Source: CBDFGN01 sp965247065
Lineage (GTDB): Bacteria > Bacteroidota > Bacteroidia > Cytophagales > Cyclobacteriaceae
Direction: 5' to 3'
DNA length: 64,000 nt
NCBI GenBank assembly: GCA_965247065.1
Contig: CBDFGN010000006.1
Coordinates: 930,001 to 994,000, forward strand
Part shown: positions 26,193 to 35,862 of the stretch, one piece after another
How the letters are laid out: each line of letters begins with the position of its first letter
Position numbering within the stretch: the first letter of the stretch is position 1
The notes under the pieces: generated by a model
The model's database searches: none
What the model was told of the DNA's origin: nothing
The model's input: only the letters and a program-made list of their open reading frames with translations
Made by a program: the position numbers and the translations under genes

Positions 26193-26777
26193 TTAATTAT
26201 TTCCTTGTGATTTATGGTACTTAACTCCCTCATTACGCAAATACTGATAAAGCGTAGACCGACTAATTTGCAGTGACTTCGTAATTTCAGAGATCGGGGT
26301 AGCTTTTTTGTAAAGTGTAACCACAGCAGCAGCCTTCATTTTGTTGTATGATCCTTTCGGCCGGCCACCCATGCGGCCACGAGCTTTGGCGGCGTTGAGT
26401 CCGGCCATGGTACGTTCCCGGATGATATCGGTTTCAAACTCGGCCCGGGAAGCGAATATATTGAAGATCAAACGCCCCTGGGAGGTTGTGGTATCAATGG
26501 GATCATTGAGGCTCTTAAGACCCACTCCCCTATCCATGAGCTGGCCGACCAGCTCTACCAGGTGCTTTAGGGATCTTCCCAGCCGGTCCAGCTTCCAGAT
26601 TACCAGGGTATCCCCTTCCCTGAGCGTCTCCAGGAGCCTGGTGAGTTCTTTTCTCTCCCCTTGGGCTCCGGACATTACTTCGGTGAATATTTTATTGCAC
26701 CCCTCCTTATTGAGTGCATCCATCTGGAGGTCCAGGCTCTGGTCCTTGGTGCTTACCCGGGCATAGCCAAATTTCAT
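26193..26777 (-). CDS. serine recombinase (resolvase/invertase), arm 2 copy
   Basis: Identical to the 194-residue protein at 7637-8221, on the opposite strand. Catalytic serine in YARVST, HTH at the C-terminus. With its res-like site at 26789-26923 it faces the other copy, so recombination between the two res sites would invert, not delete, the DNA between them. Confidence 0.92.
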   Translation of the reverse strand: MKFGYARVSTKDQSLDLQMDALNKEGCNKIFTEVMSGAQGERKELTRLLETLREGDTLVIWKLDRLGRSLKHLVELVGQLMDRGVGLKSLNDPIDTTTSQGRLIFNIFASRAEFETDIIRERTMAGLNAAKARGRMGGRPKGSYNKMKAAAVVTLYKKATPISEITKSLQISRSTLYQYLRNEGVKYHKSQGNN

Positions 26778-26788
26778 AATGGGCGGAA

Positions 26789-26923
26789 GTTCGATAAACT
26801 CAATCAAATATCAAAAACCTCACTTTGATTTATCGAACCGGTTTACCGAACTGAAAATTTTTTAGGAAATATAGGTTTTTCTGATTTTTACAACGTTCGA
26901 TTAAACGGTCGTTTTATCGAAAC
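26789..26923 (-). promoter_or_regulatory. putative res site, arm 2 copy
   Basis: Mirror image of 7491-7625 with the same five GTTCGATAAA-like boxes upstream of the second recombinase gene. Confidence 0.6.
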
Positions 26924-27078
26924 GCTCAGATAAGCTTAAAATGGCTCAAATCGTCAAAACCTTCAGAATTGGATGGAACTGCCCAAAGGGGGCCAGGTAA
27001 TATCGCCCAAAGGGGGCCAGCGAATAACGCCTAAAGGGGGCCACCCAATAACGGGCAAAGGGGGCCACTTTTCATGGA

Positions 27079-27835
27079 TTAAGATATGGTGTTTTTCTTA
27101 GTAATACCACTTTTTTTCTTGCGCAATGATTCACCCTTGAGTTCGAGGCGATGAGCAGTATGTACGATTCTGTCTAAGACCGCGTCTGCAATGGTCTGAG
27201 CCTGGAACAGTTCATACCATTTGATCACGGGTAGTTGAGAGGTCACCATTGGTGGATCGTCTCCCATGACGGTCCTCAATCACCTCTAGTAACATCAGCC
27301 GGTTTTCTTCATCTAAAGGATGTAATCCAAAATCATCCAGGATCAGTAGGTCCTGTTTTTCTAACCGGTTGATTAACTTCACATAAGATCCATCGGCTCG
27401 ACTCATCTTCAGTTGTGCAAACAATTTAGCGGAATTGTAATAAAGCACCTTGTAGCCTTTCATGCACCCTTGATGTCCCAGGGCTGAAGCCAGATAACTC
27501 TTTCCCACACCGGTAGGGCCTGTGATGATAATATTCTCCTGCTTGTTTAAGAACTGACAGCTGGCCAGCCTGAGTAACTGGTTCTTATCAAGGCCTCGTG
27601 GCGAGGAAAAATCCACCTCTTCCATAGAGGACTGATAGCGGAATCGGGCCGCCTTCAGATAACGGTGGATCTTGCGGTTCTGGCGATCTTCATACTCTGC
27701 TTCTATCAGAAGGTGAATGAGTTCATCACTAGCTAGTTGTTGATGTTGTTTGGTTTCCAGGCTGAGCTTAAAGGCCTCATGCATACCCAGCATTCTCATC
27801 ACTCTCATCTTTCTAAAAGTTTCTTCATAGTTCAT
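27079..27835 (-). pseudogene. istB: IstB, frameshifted (arm 2 copy)
   Basis: Same as 6579-7335: Walker A and B intact, extra A in the stretch GGTCACCATTGGTGG (plus strand, near 27249), C-terminus in a second frame. The shared lesion shows that the arms copy a single already-broken ancestor. Confidence 0.9.
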
Positions 27836-28566
27836 GATCTTACTGATTTATTGGTTTGTTGATTATTGATAATATTTTTTACCTCGTATGTTCTCATGGA
27901 ACACCGAGAGTTGACCGGAACCCTTAACGGGTTGCATCCAGACTTGATCCTCCAAGCCCTTCTCAAGAATGTTTTTCACAATGCGATAACTATAGCTATT
28001 AAAGTAGCCTGCCCTGTCACAAGCTTTCTCAAGGCGCTGTTTACCTACTTTCTTTGCCAGGGACAGGATACCCAGGCAGGTCTTATAGCCCTGTTCAGGG
28101 TGAGGTTTTCTTTCCAGTATTTGCCGGATCAAGAAGGCTGTATGAGGACCAATATCACCAGCCCACTTGATAAACTTTTCGGGGTGCCAATCACTTACAA
28201 ACTGGTGGGTGGATGGCAGGTGCACTTTCTGAGAGGTATAACCATAGTGCCCTTTTACTCTGAGATGGGCAGCAATGCGCTGGTAATTGTAATACACTTC
28301 TACGCTATGGGTGGTGTAGGCGATCTTAACCTTTTTGCCCATGTAGCGATAGGGCACACTGTAGTAATGTTTATCTTCTCCCAGCCACACATGAGAACTT
28401 TTGTAAACGGTAGCTTTTACATACTTCTTCAACTCATAAGCCCTTTCTGGTAAGGGCTGTAAAGCCGGTTTATCTAACTCCTCATACAGACTGAAGCGGG
28501 AGGTAGTTCTGCCCTTGAAATTGAGCTGGTTGTAGGTTGTCAAAGCTTCTCCGATAGCTTGATTTA

Positions 28567-29597
28567 ACGTGAGTTCGACAATAAGGAATGATTAAAGAGC
28601 GAGAAAGAGTTGACCGGTGTCCTGGTAGTTCAATTTGATTGAGGGCTTTTTTTCGCAAAAGTTGTAAGCGATTAAAGCCGAGAAAAGGTTGGTAAGGAAA
28701 TTAGTTGGGCTCCTGTGCCTGGAGTGTTCAATCTGGAAGATGTTTTTAAGTTGATCAATGATAGTCTCACAAATAGCCCTTTTACGGAGCATTATAGCAT
28801 CCATGATGGGGGTTAAGGATGAGGACTTCATATTGCGTTTGAGTTTGGTTATCAGATGGACTCCGCGGAAGAACAGATTTTTAAAAAGTTCCTTACTGAT
28901 GTAGCCTTTATCACCAAAGAGCTTTCCGAATAATTTCTTAATAAACCGTTCAATTTTAAGAGGCTTTCTGTCATCCACATTGCCCGGTGTGAGCATAAAA
29001 TCGATGATTTCACCCGTATCAGCAGTGATAAGATGGAGCTTAAACCCGTAGAACCATCCGATGGAACAATGGCCTCTTTTAGCTAACCCTTCAAATACTT
29101 TATGGTTATGGATCCGTCTGTTATGACAGACCCTTAACGGAGTGCTGTCTATAAAACTTATACCTGTACACTGTCCAGTCCCTTGTGTTTTCAGATAAAT
29201 AGCCATTGGCAGAAGACTTCCACTACAAAGTTCTACCATTCGGTTATAGCTTACCACATCAGGAAAGAAGGAGCGCAAGTGGCCACAAACGTATGTGTTG
29301 TAAAAGGTCTTGAAATTTCGATATCCTGAGATCTGGAACAAGACCTGTATAGTCATTACTTCGGATAAAGAAAGCTTACCAGGTTTGTTGCGCTTTTTAC
29401 TTCCCAGCAATCTTTTTTCCAATTTTGGGACAAAATCCAGACAAAAATCGTCAATGGAACAAAAAATTTCAGTAATTTTAGTAGCAGTTAACATAGGCAG
29501 AAATATTAGTTATTTTGTTGATTGTCAATGACTTAATATACTAATTTTCTGCCTTTTTTCTATCAATAAACTACTCTATTTTATATCGAACTCACGT
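28567..29597 (-). mobile_element. IS982-family element inside istA
   Basis: The 1031-bp element has terminal inverted repeats ACGTGAGTTCGA (28567-28578) and TCGAACTCACGT (29586-29597). It is flanked by the 7-bp duplication TGATTTA (28560-28566 and 29598-29604). The undisturbed target is at 5848-5854 in arm 1, which proves insertion after the arms were duplicated. Confidence 0.95.
28592..29494 (-). CDS. IS982-family DDE transposase
   Basis: A 300-residue intact transposase. The three acidic regions are visible: GISFIDSTPLRVCHNRRIHN, GKLFGDKGYISKELF and KRAICETIIDQLKNIFQIEH with the final Glu. The N-terminal part carries GKLSLSEVMTIQVLFQISGYRNFKTFY, typical of the family. It fills the element and looks functional, so it may be the source of other insertions in the genome. 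Confidence 0.93.
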   Translation of the reverse strand: MLTATKITEIFCSIDDFCLDFVPKLEKRLLGSKKRNKPGKLSLSEVMTIQVLFQISGYRNFKTFYNTYVCGHLRSFFPDVVSYNRMVELCSGSLLPMAIYLKTQGTGQCTGISFIDSTPLRVCHNRRIHNHKVFEGLAKRGHCSIGWFYGFKLHLITADTGEIIDFMLTPGNVDDRKPLKIERFIKKLFGKLFGDKGYISKELFKNLFFRGVHLITKLKRNMKSSSLTPIMDAIMLRKRAICETIIDQLKNIFQIEHSRHRSPTNFLTNLFSALIAYNFCEKKPSIKLNYQDTGQLFLAL

Positions 29598-30704
29598 TGA
29601 TTTAGAGAAGGAAGGCTGGAAAATGTCCGGTCTCTTAATGGGGCAAAGATCCGACTGTAGACGATTCTGACAGCCCCTTCTACCAAAGCTTTATCTCTGG
29701 GCTTATAGGCTCGGGTGGGAAGAATGCTGGTCTGATAGTGCCTGCCAAAATCCTGGAATATATCGTTGAGTAGTGGTTCATAGCGATCCGCCTGGGTAAC
29801 AGCTGCCTTTAGATTATCGGGTACCACTGCTTGGGGTACCCCACCAAAAAAAGAAAAAGCATGGGTTAAGGCGTCAATAAAATTGGCTACTTTTTGATTG
29901 GCTACCGCTTCTACATAAGTGTACTGGCTGGCGCCCAACACCGCCACAAATACCTCTACCGGGGTGAGTTCACCGGTTTCTGTATCTATCAGGGATAGCT
30001 TCTTGCCGGTAAAATCTACAAATAGCTTGTCTCCCGCCTTATGTTCGAAGTGCATGGTGACCTGCTGACTTTGCTGCCAACGACGGAAATGAAAACAGAA
30101 TCGGGCATAGCTAATACCTTCCCGATGTAGTTGTTTATACTCCTGCCAGAGCACAAGACGGGTAACTCCAACCCGTTTGAGCTGTTTTTCTACAATGGGA
30201 AAATAGCTGTGAAGGATCTGTAAATAATCTGCTGCTGGTTTCTGTGCGCTGGAATTTACAAGAGCACAGAGTTCCCCATCAGATAGCTGTAATAAGTCCG
30301 GAGAACTTAGTTCACTTTGTTGTAGATACCCAATGTACTTGTTGGTTGTTTTGCGGGAAAGGCCTAGCTGGCGGCTGATGGCACGATTGCTAAGTCCTTT
30401 GTTTTTTAAAGTAATGATCTGACGGAACACTGACATTCTGATAATTTTATTGGCCATTCTTTCCTTGAGTTTTTTCCTCAAGAAAGGCCTTTTGTCAGTG
30501 GCCCCCTTTGGGCGAGAATCTATGGCCCCCTTTAGCCGATATTTAGTGGCCTACTTTAGCGATATTTTCCAATTGCACAACCGACAGGAATGTTACCCTT
30601 GTTTGAAGAATTTAACAGCTCCCCTAGCTCGGAACAGTACCACATACAATACCACCCATAAAAGAAAACAGACCAATAAAGCCGTAAATAGGCCATTATA
30701 ATCA

Positions 30705-30743
30705 GTCACTTACGGAGAATATCTGTAAGTGACGTTTTTATTT
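30705..30743 (+). terminator. Rho-independent terminator
   Basis: GTCACTTAC (30705-30713) pairs perfectly with GTAAGTGAC (30725-30733) around an 11-nt loop, followed by GTTTTTATTT. Confidence 0.75.
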
Positions 30744-30809
30744 GCGCTCAATTAGCACTCGATATCGGGCTGAATGCCTATTTCAATGAACTCGCGAAGC
30801 ACGAGCAAG

Positions 30810-30852
30810 CTCATAACCCGAAGGTCGCAGGTTCAAGTCCTACCCCGCTACT
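30810..30852 (+). other. 3' half of a tRNA-Met (CAT) gene
   Basis: CTCATAACCCGAAGG followed by GTCGCAGGTTCAAGTCCTAC and CCCGCTA is the anticodon loop, 3' anticodon stem, variable region and T arm of a Met-type tRNA (anticodon CAT). The T stem has one mismatch. The 5' half is absent: the upstream bases do not form the D arm or acceptor strand. A 3' half starting at the anticodon loop is what a tyrosine-integrase element leaves at its far end. Confidence 0.65.
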
Positions 30853-30854
30853 CT

Positions 30855-30886
30855 GAAGGGCCGTTTTTGACGGCCTTTCTTATTTT
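30855..30886 (+). terminator. Rho-independent terminator after the tRNA-Met half
   Basis: GGCCG (30859-30863), loop TTTTTGA, CGGCC (30871-30875), then TTTCTTATTTT. Confidence 0.7.
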
Positions 30887-31009
30887 GGGTACAACATAGG
30901 TACAACAACTATGTGCTTTCCCTGTTGAATAAAGCAAGTTATGACATTTACTGTTGGGCTAAATTATTTCAATATGGCCTTCTCATAAGTACTTGTTTAA
31001 AAAGCATGA

Positions 31010-31054
31010 GACTGTTAATCAGTAGGTCCTTGGTTCGAGTCCAAGAGGGGGAGC
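31010..31054 (+). other. 3' half of a tRNA-Asn (GTT) gene
   Basis: GACTGTTAATCAGTAGGTCC, then TTGGTTCGAGTCCAA and GAGGGGGAGC, read as anticodon loop (GTT), variable loop, T arm and acceptor 3' strand of tRNA-Asn. Upstream bases fail to complete the anticodon stem. Same architecture as the tRNA-Met half 200 bp away. Confidence 0.65.
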
Positions 31055-31066
31055 ATTGATAATCAG

Positions 31067-31102
31067 GCAGTTACGAGTTCATTCTTGTAACTGCTTTTTA
31101 TT
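31067..31102 (+). terminator. Rho-independent terminator after the tRNA-Asn half
   Basis: GCAGTTAC (31067-31074) pairs with GTAACTGC (31087-31094), followed by TTTTTATTTT. Confidence 0.75.
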
Positions 31103-31391
31103 TTGTAACAGTTTTGTGACAGTTACCACTTGATGAAGGCCATTTATAGCCCCGTCACGACATTATCACATTAACATTGGATATCTTACCTTAAAGAAAA
31201 AATAAGGCCTGTACACGCTTATATCAAGTTAGCCATTTCGCTGCACATAATAAATCAATTGGCAGTCATAAAAGATGGAGCTTCACCGGCCTCATGCTCT
31301 GCTGTTATCTTCCCAGTTTCAAAACCTGAATAAAAAGCAGTAGCGACTGAGATTAGCCAGAATGCTATATAGACATAGAATCTCCTCTGTA

Positions 31392-33011
31392 TTACTTTTC
31401 TAAATTTTGCAAATAAGCCAGCAGGTTGTTGATCTCTGACTGAGATAGACCATTAAGAAGTCCGGCAGGCATCATGGAACCTGGTTCTCTTTTGAGAGAT
31501 TTTATGTTGTTTCGAGCAATTGAAGTTTTTTGATTGTCTGCCAGCAACAAGGTGACACTTGAACTATCTGAATAAATCAATCTGCCAATTAGTGAACTGT
31601 TGTCTTCTTTCACCAGTATGTGCTTCTCAAAACCCACTTGGATAGACCTGTCAGGTTTTTGTATTTCTTCCAGCAATTCACGAGAATCAAATAAGCGATG
31701 AATACCGTTAAGATCTGGTCCAAAACTATCGGTATTCCCATCCACACTATGACAACTGAGGCAAAGCCTCTGGGTAAATAGAATTTTTCCTTTTGCGATA
31801 TCTCCTTCAATTTTTTCAGATTTTTCATTCACAGTCGTAGAGATCCAAGGAACATGGATCATCCGATAAATGCCACCTTCAGGCTGAGGCCAAGGATAAT
31901 GCCAGCCCTTGTCTTCCGTGTTGTGCTCTCTTCCAAATTGGGCTATAAACATGTCTCCCTGAAGACCAAATGTGATGTCTATGATTTTTCCAAGCTGCTT
32001 GATTACTGGAAATTCTTTAGCCTCATACTTACCATCACTTCGTTTGGTCAAGCGTACCCTGACAATTTCTCCTTGCTCCCATCTTCCGTTCGAGCCCCAA
32101 CAAGAAACAAAAAGATCTCCTGCCGTCCCATCAAAATCATTGGAAGAAGAATTAAAACATATACCTCCCATTGCATTTCCATGTCTGATGTCAATAAGAG
32201 GTTGAGTTGCTTTTTCGCCGGGGTACTTTCGCGGGTTGTTTCCGTAAAACTTTCCCTTCTCAATATGATTGATTTCTTCAGACTTATTTTCATCACCTTT
32301 GTTGTCTGACAGAAAGAGATCTCCAGCAGTGTTGAAGGCCATGCCCGGTGAAAAACGTATACCGGTGGCAAAGCGTTGAATGTTTTTGCCATCAGGAGAA
32401 AGACGCATAACAGCGCCACGCCATTTATTAGGATCAGGAACAGGATCATTAGAATAGCTGTCCGTCGTTAAATTAAAATACAGGTAACCATCAGGACCAA
32501 AACAAAGGCCAAAGGTCCAGCATTCCGGGTCCAGATTCCATGGAAACTCTTTGAAGAATGTACGGCTGTCATCGGCAACACCGTTGCCATCCTTGTCTGT
32601 ATAAATGCGGATTTCTTGAGTTGTTCCTACGTAGAGGTCGTTGTCGTCAAACACAATACTTGTGGGATATCTCAAACCATCATTTTTAACGTCACAAAAC
32701 AACTTGGCACTGTCTTCTAAACCGTCTTGATCTGTATCATGCAAACTATATATTTCACCTGTGTAGTTGGCCGCATAAATCAGATCCCCAGGACCTCTCG
32801 TGATGGCCGTTGGATTCTATAATGTGACACCTTTGTCGATGGGTAGTTTCACAACAGCATATTTCCCATAAACAACAACATTACGATCTAGGTGGGCCTG
32901 GATAGTTACTTTTTGAAGAAGCGTATGTTCCTTATGAGAACTGCAATTAAATAACCCAAAACTAAAAACAACACATACGAGTAGGTGAATTTTAGTATTT
33001 TTCATTTTCAC
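31392..33011 (-). pseudogene. beta-propeller cytochrome c lipoprotein with one in-frame amber codon
   Basis: One frame of 540 codons runs from the ATG at 33011 to the stop at 31392, interrupted only by TAG at 32819-32817 (codon 65). The N-terminus has a lipoprotein signal (IHLLVCVVFSFGLFNCSSH). After the TAG the same frame reads NPTAITRGPGDLIYAANYTG and the sorbosone-dehydrogenase-like propeller, then a C-terminal cytochrome c domain (RLCLSCHSVDG, with GSMMPAGL supplying the distal Met). This is the PVC-type heme-binding layout. A CAG to TAG change would explain the stop. Reinitiation at the TTG of codon 88 would give a protein without export signal. The isomerase-like gene lies just upstream on the same strand. 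Confidence 0.85.
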
Positions 33012-33042
33012 ACATGTTGAAATGCCATAGACGAAAAGGACT

Positions 33043-33906
33043 TTATTTTTCTTGATACTTCTGACGCATGGAATTTAAAAACTCATCACTTTTCTTGAGA
33101 TTTTGTTCACCCGTTATTTCCAAAGTACAGTGCGGTATCGGAGCATCATGGATTACTTCATAAACACCCTCCAGATCAATGACACCTTCTCCCAAAGCTA
33201 TACTAGAGAAACCACAACCAAATTGATTTCCACGAACTTCTTCCATTTCAGTTGGTAGATCTTTCCAGTGTACATGTCCAATGAGATCTTTGAATTCTTT
33301 TGCCATCTCAACAGGGTCCGCACCCCCGAGCCAGGAATTTCCGGTATCAAGACACACTCCCAAAGCACTACTATCTGAGGCTGTCAAAAGATCTTTCATC
33401 CCCTGAACACTATCTGTTAATGGACCGTGAGGTTCCAGTAATAACTGAATGCCCATGTCTTCAGCAAGTTTTAAAGGTTCAACAAGTTTTTCTGTTGTGG
33501 TGAATACCTTCTGATCATAAGTCAGGTTCTTCGCCCATTCAGTTGTCCCTGCATGCTCTGTGGTAATCACGCATTTTATACCGAGTGCATGTGCAAGCTT
33601 GATAGATTTCATGATTTCAGCTGTCCCGAATCGTGCTGGAGACGGTGGGTCTAGAAGGTGAGCGTGGGAGGCCACTGAACTGATTGTCAGGTTATATTTA
33701 TCGAAAAGACGTTTGACATGAAATGGATTGTCATCCAAACTCACGGCTGCATCAAAAAGACCACCACCAAGTAAAGCACCTTGATGGGTGTCGGTGATAT
33801 CAGCATATTTAAAACCCATTTCCTCGATACGCTTGAGTTGGTGCTCAAGAGAACTAAAGGGATCTACCAATGCAAAACAGCCGACTTTAAGATTTTCAAC
33901 ACTCAT
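33043..33906 (-). CDS. sugar phosphate isomerase/epimerase-like TIM-barrel protein
   Basis: A 287-residue xylose-isomerase-like TIM barrel without signal peptide. Candidate metal ligands are E158 (QLLLEPHG), D187 (GVCLDTGNSW), H213 (GHVHWKDL) and E263 (CTLEITGEQN), the set used by ketose 3-epimerases and inosose-type enzymes. It should act in the cytosol on a sugar or inositol derivative. It precedes the cytochrome c lipoprotein by 31 bp on the same strand, so they were co-transcribed. Known: such isomerase plus secreted dehydrogenase pairs are common in Cytophagales and Planctomycetes; substrate unknown. Confidence 0.88.
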   Translation of the reverse strand: MSVENLKVGCFALVDPFSSLEHQLKRIEEMGFKYADITDTHQGALLGGGLFDAAVSLDDNPFHVKRLFDKYNLTISSVASHAHLLDPPSPARFGTAEIMKSIKLAHALGIKCVITTEHAGTTEWAKNLTYDQKVFTTTEKLVEPLKLAEDMGIQLLLEPHGPLTDSVQGMKDLLTASDSSALGVCLDTGNSWLGGADPVEMAKEFKDLIGHVHWKDLPTEMEEVRGNQFGCGFSSIALGEGVIDLEGVYEVIHDAPIPHCTLEITGEQNLKKSDEFLNSMRQKYQEK

Positions 33907-34139
33907 TTGTCATCCTCCATTATTCACTATTTACTAATATAAAAAGAACAAATCGATGAATTCTATAACAATAATACCATAGGTAAATATTAGACTCAAT
34001 GATAAATATCATTCTGAAATTATTCGCATTTAAAGTAGCTTCACATTCGGAGTTCTTCTACATTGGTAATAACAGTCATTTTATTTGCCAAATGATAGCT
34101 TTAAAATTTTAGAATATAGAATATTTAAAGTTGAAAATT

Positions 34140-35126
34140 ATGACTCTCAATCTCACAAGAGCCCCCATCATTTGTCTTTTGCTAGGCACATTTTTCAATT
34201 CAGGTTGCACACAGTCCCCTAATCAGAATGACAGCATCAATGTTGGTAAGAACAAACATATTGTCCTCATCGTGGGAGATGAGCAGTATCGCTCGGAAGA
34301 AGCCCTGCCCATGCTGGCTAAAATACTCAGCACCCATCATGGCTTCAAGACCACTGTTCTTTTTCCCATCAATAAAAAAACAGGAGAAGTGGACCCAAAC
34401 ACACTGGACAATATTCCCGGGTTGGAAGTATTAGAAATGGCAGACTTGATGATTGTTTTCACGCGTTTTTTGACTTTGCCGGACAATCAAATGAAACATA
34501 TAGACGCTTACCTCAAAAACGGCAAACCGGTCATCGGGATTCGCCCTTCAGTGGTTGCTTTTCGTAACAAAGCAAACAGCACTTACGCTGAGCATAGTTG
34601 TAAAGAATCAAAGGGGGGATTTGGACTGAATGTGCTAGGAGCCGATTGGATCTCGCATCATGGAGACCATAAAGTTGAAAGCACCTTAGGAATCCCAGTT
34701 GATAACATGAAAACACACCCCATTTTAAAAGGCGTGGGCGAAATGTGGGGACCGACAGACGTATACACTGTTAAAACGCCCATTGCTCACAATGGACAAA
34801 TATTGGTGATGGGACATGTACTCAAAGGTATGAGGGGCAGTGCTTATTCATCTAAAAAACAGATGCCTTTGGCTTGGGTCAAATACTATCCCAGTGAAAA
34901 TGGCAATGGACGTGTCTTCATGACGACGATGGGTGATGCTCAAGATTTTGAAGATGAAAATTTAAGACGAATGGTTGTTAACAGTTGTTTTTGGACCATG
35001 AAAATGGAAGACAAAATTCCTGAAAAAGCTAATGTGAGTATTTTGGGAACCTACAAACCTTCACCTTTTGGTTTTAATGGTTTCAAAAAAGGTCTCTTCC
35101 CCAAAGACATTCTTGGAAACGGGTAG
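34140..35126 (+). CDS. ThuA-like lipoprotein
   Basis: A 328-residue protein. The lipoprotein signal ends at FFNSGCTQS, supporting export. The ATG at 34140 is preferred over the TTG three codons earlier. The core has the ThuA/glutamine-amidotransferase-like fold: HIVLIVGDEQYRSEEALPML, MADLMIVFTRFLTL and GRVFMTTMGDAQDF. Known: ThuA-like proteins take part in trehalose/sugar oxidation or act as esterase-like hydrolases in planctomycete-type sugar clusters, but most lack assays. It is divergent from the isomerase/cytochrome pair, with 233 bp of shared upstream region. Confidence 0.82.
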   Translation: MTLNLTRAPIICLLLGTFFNSGCTQSPNQNDSINVGKNKHIVLIVGDEQYRSEEALPMLAKILSTHHGFKTTVLFPINKKTGEVDPNTLDNIPGLEVLEMADLMIVFTRFLTLPDNQMKHIDAYLKNGKPVIGIRPSVVAFRNKANSTYAEHSCKESKGGFGLNVLGADWISHHGDHKVESTLGIPVDNMKTHPILKGVGEMWGPTDVYTVKTPIAHNGQILVMGHVLKGMRGSAYSSKKQMPLAWVKYYPSENGNGRVFMTTMGDAQDFEDENLRRMVVNSCFWTMKMEDKIPEKANVSILGTYKPSPFGFNGFKKGLFPKDILGNG

Positions 35127-35399
35127 CTCAATATGCATATCACTTTAATTGGCAACACCTTTGGAGAGTGGGAATTATAACTTTGCAAATTGAAACCTTG
35201 CTGTACAAACGCTTCCCCTAGTATAATCTTTGTAACCGCACCCCTCCAATGAAATGCCGCGGTCATCGACAGTCGGAGAGAGGAGATCCCCTCAAATGGT
35301 GGCTTAAAGTAATGGGACTTCTCATTCGTGTTCAGCTGATTCGAAGTGACCATAAATTTTTATGAGGGCGACGGTATTTCATTAGGAACCAGCTCCCTA
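35127..35399. other. intergenic, no feature seen
   Basis: Non-coding spacer between the ThuA-like gene and the PqiA pair. I find no RNA, repeat or gene that I can support. Confidence 0.4.
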
Positions 35400-35862
35400 A
35401 GACATTCTGAGTACTCTCGAAGGGCAATGGCTTATCTTCGGTTTTGTTCTGGCGGTTTTTACAGCAATTAATTGGTTAACCGTCGTCCGGCAGTATAATA
35501 AAAAAGTAAAACTTGTCTTAAAGGAGATCAAAAATGTTCGAGAACTCAACAAGAAAACTCGAAAGCATTTTGAAGAAGACATTAATGGTGTTGAAAGTGA
35601 AATTCTCTTCTTTAGATATACGAGTTACAATTCTACTAATCACACAGTTTGTTTGATTTGGGCGGCCAGATTTCTTGAAAAAGCTGTGAATGACCCGCGT
35701 GCCAAGGAGTCAATTATTTCAGATGTTATCGAGGCTATAATACCAAAGATAGCTAAAATAGACCTCGACCTAATGACCCCATATGCTGATGAGGCAAAAA
35801 CCATATTTTCCAAACTCGCCCAAAATGAGAAATTGAAAGACAGTTTACAGAACAAATTTTGA
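35400..35862 (+). CDS. small membrane-anchored protein, start codon unclear
   Basis: The frame opens after a TAA at about 35397-35399 and runs about 153 codons. It starts with a membrane segment (WLIFGFVLAVFTAINWLTVV), a lysine-rich helix, and a soluble domain (FLEKAVNDPRAKESIISDV). There is no ATG, GTG or TTG before residue 83 (TTG at 35653), so either an ATT/CTG codon near 35404 is used or the 5' end has been lost. It overlaps the next gene by 4 bp, which indicates translational coupling. I do not recognise the family. Confidence 0.55.

Larger units (their letters stand above)
24456..30126. repeat. 4.6-kb inverted repeat, arm 2, with IS982 inserted
   Basis: Reverse complement of 5326-9958, interrupted by the 1031-bp IS982 at 28567-29597 and its 7-bp target duplication (5671 = 4633 + 1038 bp). 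Outside the repeat, the IS21 5' part continues here to 30570, whereas in arm 1 it is missing. Confidence 0.95.
27863..30463 (-). pseudogene. istA: IstA interrupted by IS982
   Basis: The N-terminal part (30463 to 29598) begins MANKIIRMSVFRQIITLKN with the HTH (GLSNRAISRQLGLSRKTTNKYI) and runs into the DDE core. The C-terminal part resumes at 28566 and ends at 27863. IS982 sits between, flanked by TGATTTA. I prefer this ATG at 30463 over the in-frame start at 30481, which reads MRKKLKER directly next to the IS end. About 520 residues when rejoined, the usual IstA size. Confidence 0.9.
26971..30570 (-). mobile_element. IS21-family element, both ends present, interrupted by IS982
   Basis: The right end with four GGGGGCCA-type repeats begins at 26971 and the left end with three (30490-30570) closes it. 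Without the IS982 and its duplication it measures 2562 bp, a normal IS21 size. AATT flanks both ends (26967-26970, 30571-30574), a possible 4-bp target duplication. istA is split by IS982 and istB has the shared frameshift, so it is inactive. Confidence 0.85.
30571..31391. other. gene-free block with terminators and tRNA 3' halves
   Basis: No protein gene is convincing in this 820 bp. It holds three Rho-independent terminators (30705, 30855, 31067) and two tRNA 3' halves (30810, 31010), listed separately. From 31100 to 31391 I see only AT-rich sequence. Confidence 0.6.

Noticed and set aside
30770..30852. Complete tRNA-Met gene
   Set aside because: No matching 5' acceptor strand or D arm can be built upstream of the anticodon loop.
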